Positions 52,127-54,482 of a stretch of 54,482 nucleotides of DNA are shown piece after piece (the stretch's first letter is position 1; every line of letters begins with the position of its first letter). This DNA comes from Candidatus Poribacteria bacterium. Its GTDB lineage: Bacteria; Poribacteria; WGA-4E; PCPOR2b. Both the position numbers and the translations under genes were made by a program. The stretch spans positions 1 through 54,482 of the forward strand of contig JAJEAL010000040.1 of NCBI GenBank assembly GCA_022822785.1, in the 5' to 3' direction. Below the pieces are notes generated by a model. It saw nothing but the letters and a program-made list of their open reading frames with translations. It ran no database searches and was not told where the DNA came from.

Positions 52127-53326
52127 ATGCCTATAATACTCACAATCAATGCCGGCAGTTCCTCTGTCAAGTACCAATGTTTTGAGATGACGGACGAAGT
52201 ATGTCTGGCAAAGGGTCAGGTTGACCGTCTAGGTTCTCCGTCTCCGAATCTGTTCTATGAGAGGCATGATAATCTCACATATCAGACCGACATTCCGCCA
52301 ATGGAATACGAATCGGTTTTTCATTCAATTTTCGCAACACTTCTCGACACAGAAAAGGGTATTCTTCAAAATCTCCATGACATCGTCGCCGTCGGACATC
52401 GCGTCGTCCACGGCGGGAGTCGCTTTGCCGAATCCGCATTAATTACCGCCGAAGTCGAAACAGCGATTAATCAGTGTGTTCCCCTTGCCCCACTGCACAA
52501 CCCATATAACTTAGGTGGCATCAGTGCCTGTCGTCACGCGCTGCCAAATGCTGCACACGTCGCCGTATTCGATACAGCGTTCCATCAAACAATGCCGGAT
52601 TACGCCTACATGTACGCGCTCCCTCACTCGCTTTATGAACGGTACGGTATTCGGCGCTACGGCTTTCACGGCACCTCACACCGATATGTCTCGATGCGAG
52701 CAGCGGAAATCCTCGGACGGCCACTGACATCACTTAAGCTGATTACCTGTCATCTCGGAAATGGGTGTAGTATCACCGCAGTCAATCAGGGGAAATCAGT
52801 TGATACCAGTATGGGACTCACTCCACTCGAAGGCTTAATGATGGGAACACGCTGCGGCGACATTGACCCTGCAATCATTTTCCACCTGATGGAGGAAGGG
52901 CAGATGTCGGCAGACACAATCAATCAAATACTCAACCGTGAGAGCGGTTTGCTGGGCGTTTCAGCAGTCGCGTCAGATGTTCGAGACCTGCTCCGGGCAG
53001 TTTCGGAGGGCAATCCACAGGCGGTACTCGCGCTAAAAATGTTCTCCTATCGTGTGAGACAGTATATTGGAAAATATGCAGCTGTTCTCGGCGGTTTGGA
53101 CGCCCTAATTTTTACCGCAGGGATCGGTGAAAACGCTTCATCTATCCGTGCTGCTATCTGCAAGAATCTCGGATTTCTCGGTATCCACCTAGACGCGGAA
53201 AAGAATCAGTCGAAAGAGATGGAAAAGGTAATCCATCGGAAAGGCGCTCGTGTCAAGCTCCTTGTCGTTCCGACCAACGAAGAGTTGATGATTGCTCGCG
53301 ACACTTTGGCGCTGATTGAAGGATAG
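52127..53326 (+). CDS. ackA: Acetate kinase
   Basis: A 399-residue enzyme of the normal family length that interconverts acetate and acetyl phosphate using ATP/ADP. Signatures: LTINAGSSSVKY at the N-terminus, VGHRVVHGG, FDTAFHQTMP, YGFHGTSHRYVS, CHLGNGCSI, TPLEGLMMGTRCGDIDPAI and FTAGIGENAS. No pta gene adjoins it, so the phosphotransacetylase must be elsewhere. It is preceded by the Rieske gene (75 bases). Confidence 0.97.
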   Translation: MPIILTINAGSSSVKYQCFEMTDEVCLAKGQVDRLGSPSPNLFYERHDNLTYQTDIPPMEYESVFHSIFATLLDTEKGILQNLHDIVAVGHRVVHGGSRFAESALITAEVETAINQCVPLAPLHNPYNLGGISACRHALPNAAHVAVFDTAFHQTMPDYAYMYALPHSLYERYGIRRYGFHGTSHRYVSMRAAEILGRPLTSLKLITCHLGNGCSITAVNQGKSVDTSMGLTPLEGLMMGTRCGDIDPAIIFHLMEEGQMSADTINQILNRESGLLGVSAVASDVRDLLRAVSEGNPQAVLALKMFSYRVRQYIGKYAAVLGGLDALIFTAGIGENASSIRAAICKNLGFLGIHLDAEKNQSKEMEKVIHRKGARVKLLVVPTNEELMIARDTLALIEG

Positions 53327-53397
53327 GCTTCTGCACGAAGGAAAATTTTGATAAAATGACTGGATAATCGAATATCCATACAACAAAGGAGATATCT

Positions 53398-54258
53398 ATG
53401 AAAATTGGTTTACGGATACCGGGTACAGCGCGTGAGCTGCCCTTTGACGAGTTCTGCCGTTGGTGTGCAGATAACGGCTTTGACGCTGTCGATATCAGCA
53501 GTGTCACACCCGAAATTGTGGGGACAGCGAGGGACGCAGGATTGGCAATTGGCACGGCAGACATGCCGGGCACTGGCGACCTATTAAGCGTTGATAAAAC
53601 GCAACAAGCAGCTGGGGCAGCAGCCGCAAAAGCCGCTATCCAAGCCGCAGCCGATAACGATGTTCATCTCATGTTTTGCGTTTTTTCCCCGGCAGATCCA
53701 ACTATTGGACGAGCCAAAGCCTTCGACCTGTGGAAGAGGACCGTTCCCCCAATCGCAGAGTTTGCTGCGGATAACGGCGTGACCATTTCCGTTGAAGGTT
53801 ACCCAGGTCCCTCGCCCCACTGTCCCGCGCTCGGATGCACCCCCGAAACGCTGCGCGCGATGTTCGCGGAGTGCCCAAGAGGACTTGGCGTGAACTATGA
53901 TCCGTCGCATTTGGTCCGTATCGGCATCAATTACATACGGATGCTCAACGAATTTGCCGCTCATGTCGTGCATGTCCACGGCAAAGACACCGATTTCGAT
54001 CAGGAAGCACTCTACCTCCACGGTAATCTGGGACCGACCTTCCATTCCTCACGTGGTTTCGGTGAGGACTGGTGGCGGTATACGATCCCTGGCGATGGGG
54101 TTGTCAATTGGCTTAAAGTCGTCCAGCGGCTTGAAGACGAAGGGTTCGACGGGATTGTCAGTGTTGAGCTCGAAGACTATCGTTACTGGAAGACGTGGGA
54201 GGCAGAATCCGACGGGCTCAAGCGTTCGCGGGACTATCTTGCACAGTATGTACGATAA
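53398..54258 (+). CDS. Sugar phosphate isomerase/epimerase-type TIM-barrel protein
   Basis: A 286-residue AP-endonuclease-2-type barrel (xylose-isomerase-like fold). Metal-binding Glu/His/Asp are visible in ISVEGYPGP, NYDPSHLVRIG, VVHVHGKDT, and the final VSVELEDYRYWK. Such proteins isomerise or epimerise sugars and inositol derivatives. AAAGGAG upstream. It starts 71 bases after ackA. Confidence 0.9.
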   Translation: MKIGLRIPGTARELPFDEFCRWCADNGFDAVDISSVTPEIVGTARDAGLAIGTADMPGTGDLLSVDKTQQAAGAAAAKAAIQAAADNDVHLMFCVFSPADPTIGRAKAFDLWKRTVPPIAEFAADNGVTISVEGYPGPSPHCPALGCTPETLRAMFAECPRGLGVNYDPSHLVRIGINYIRMLNEFAAHVVHVHGKDTDFDQEALYLHGNLGPTFHSSRGFGEDWWRYTIPGDGVVNWLKVVQRLEDEGFDGIVSVELEDYRYWKTWEAESDGLKRSRDYLAQYVR

Positions 54259-54293
54259 CACTCTACTGTGTCCTCAAGTCTCTGCGGCTGAAT

Positions 54294-54360
54294 TTATGGT
54301 AGATTTTAGAATTAATGAGACACCTCGGTAGGTGCGGTTGGAAACCGCACCATAGGTGTC
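54294..54360. repeat. MITE-like element, copy 4, left end
   Basis: TTATGGTAGATTTTAGAATT (from 54294) then a GGTGCGGTT-GGA-AACCGCACC hairpin (54331-54351) and GTGTC (54356-54360). The right inverted end is not intact. Confidence 0.65.
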
Positions 54361-54402
54361 AATTTAGTAGAAATATAAGAGTATTCTTGTGAGAAAAATG
54401 CC

Positions 54403-54482
54403 ATGAAATGGAAATACCTCTTGTATAATGTAGAAAGGATTTTATTGGAAAATCCGGAGGCAAGTTATCAGCAACTGACCGA
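54403..54482 (+). CDS. Possible start of a gene cut by the window end
   Basis: ATG 54403 opens a frame reading MKWKYLLYNVERILLENPEA with no stop before the window ends. No clear ribosome-binding site, and only 26 residues are visible, so this is tentative. Confidence 0.3.
   Translation, partial: MKWKYLLYNVERILLENPEASYQQLT

Noticed and set aside
1-54482. tRNA, rRNA, integrase, transposase or prophage genes
   Set aside because: None could be recognised on either strand; the mobile signals are only small non-coding repeats.

Overview
The window is a 54.5 kb bacterial chromosomal segment with about 45 protein-coding genes, two pseudogenes, the end of one CRISPR array and many intergenic repeats. 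I see no rRNA, tRNA, integrase or transposase. The gene content suggests an uncultured, Gram-negative-type aerobic heterotroph, most like Candidatus Poribacteria. The clues are a secreted esterase with dockerin repeats and a PNPFNPETWIPFQL-type C-terminal domain, several phytanoyl-CoA dioxygenase (PhyH) genes, TIM-barrel sugar epimerases, a mandelate-racemase-type dehydratase, FG-GAP lipoproteins and abundant small palindromic repeats. The taxonomic call is an inference, not a proof.

Layout. 1-1,036: CRISPR end and a repeat-rich gene-free stretch. 1,037-17,323: surface and metabolic genes (lipoprotein, AceE-type dehydrogenase, SurA-like chaperone, esterase, acyl-CoA dehydrogenase, CDF zinc exporter, FmdB protein, aldo/keto reductase, MFS transporter, two tandem paralogues of an unrecognised glycine-rich repeat family, small outer-membrane barrel). 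17,374-20,290: FG-GAP lipoprotein and a TetR regulator that share an operator palindrome. 20,531-28,295: a metal-homeostasis block with Zur, a zinc-binding lipoprotein, FmdB, two COG0523 (CobW-like) GTPases, a [2Fe-2S] protein, two small conserved proteins and a WD40 protein; Zur and znuA each have a 17-bp Zur-type palindrome over the -10 region. 28,647-33,719: a methionine-synthase-like protein lacking its catalytic half, a truncated glyoxalase pseudogene, cytochrome bd oxidase (cydAB) and a PhyH pseudogene. 33,991-37,489: unknown protein, Nudix hydrolase, M28 peptidase, mannonate dehydratase-like enzyme. 37,674-41,585: three paralogous proteins joining a KptA/PARP-like ADP-ribosyltransferase-fold N-terminus to HEAT repeats, with a GNAT acetyltransferase and the scar of a second GNAT copy. 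41,767-54,258: sugar-acid catabolism (HpcH/HpaI aldolase, enolase-superfamily dehydratase, SDR, epimerase), PhyH-HEAT fusion, HTH-PIN toxin-antitoxin pair, deacetylase-like protein, VOC protein, BirA, Rieske fusion and acetate kinase.

The best candidates for something undescribed are the tandem ART-HEAT/GNAT locus, the Zur-controlled block with its GTPase-WD40 operon, the truncated MetH with an exchanged N-terminus, and a family of intergenic elements with TTATGGTGAA-like inverted ends and compensating hairpins.
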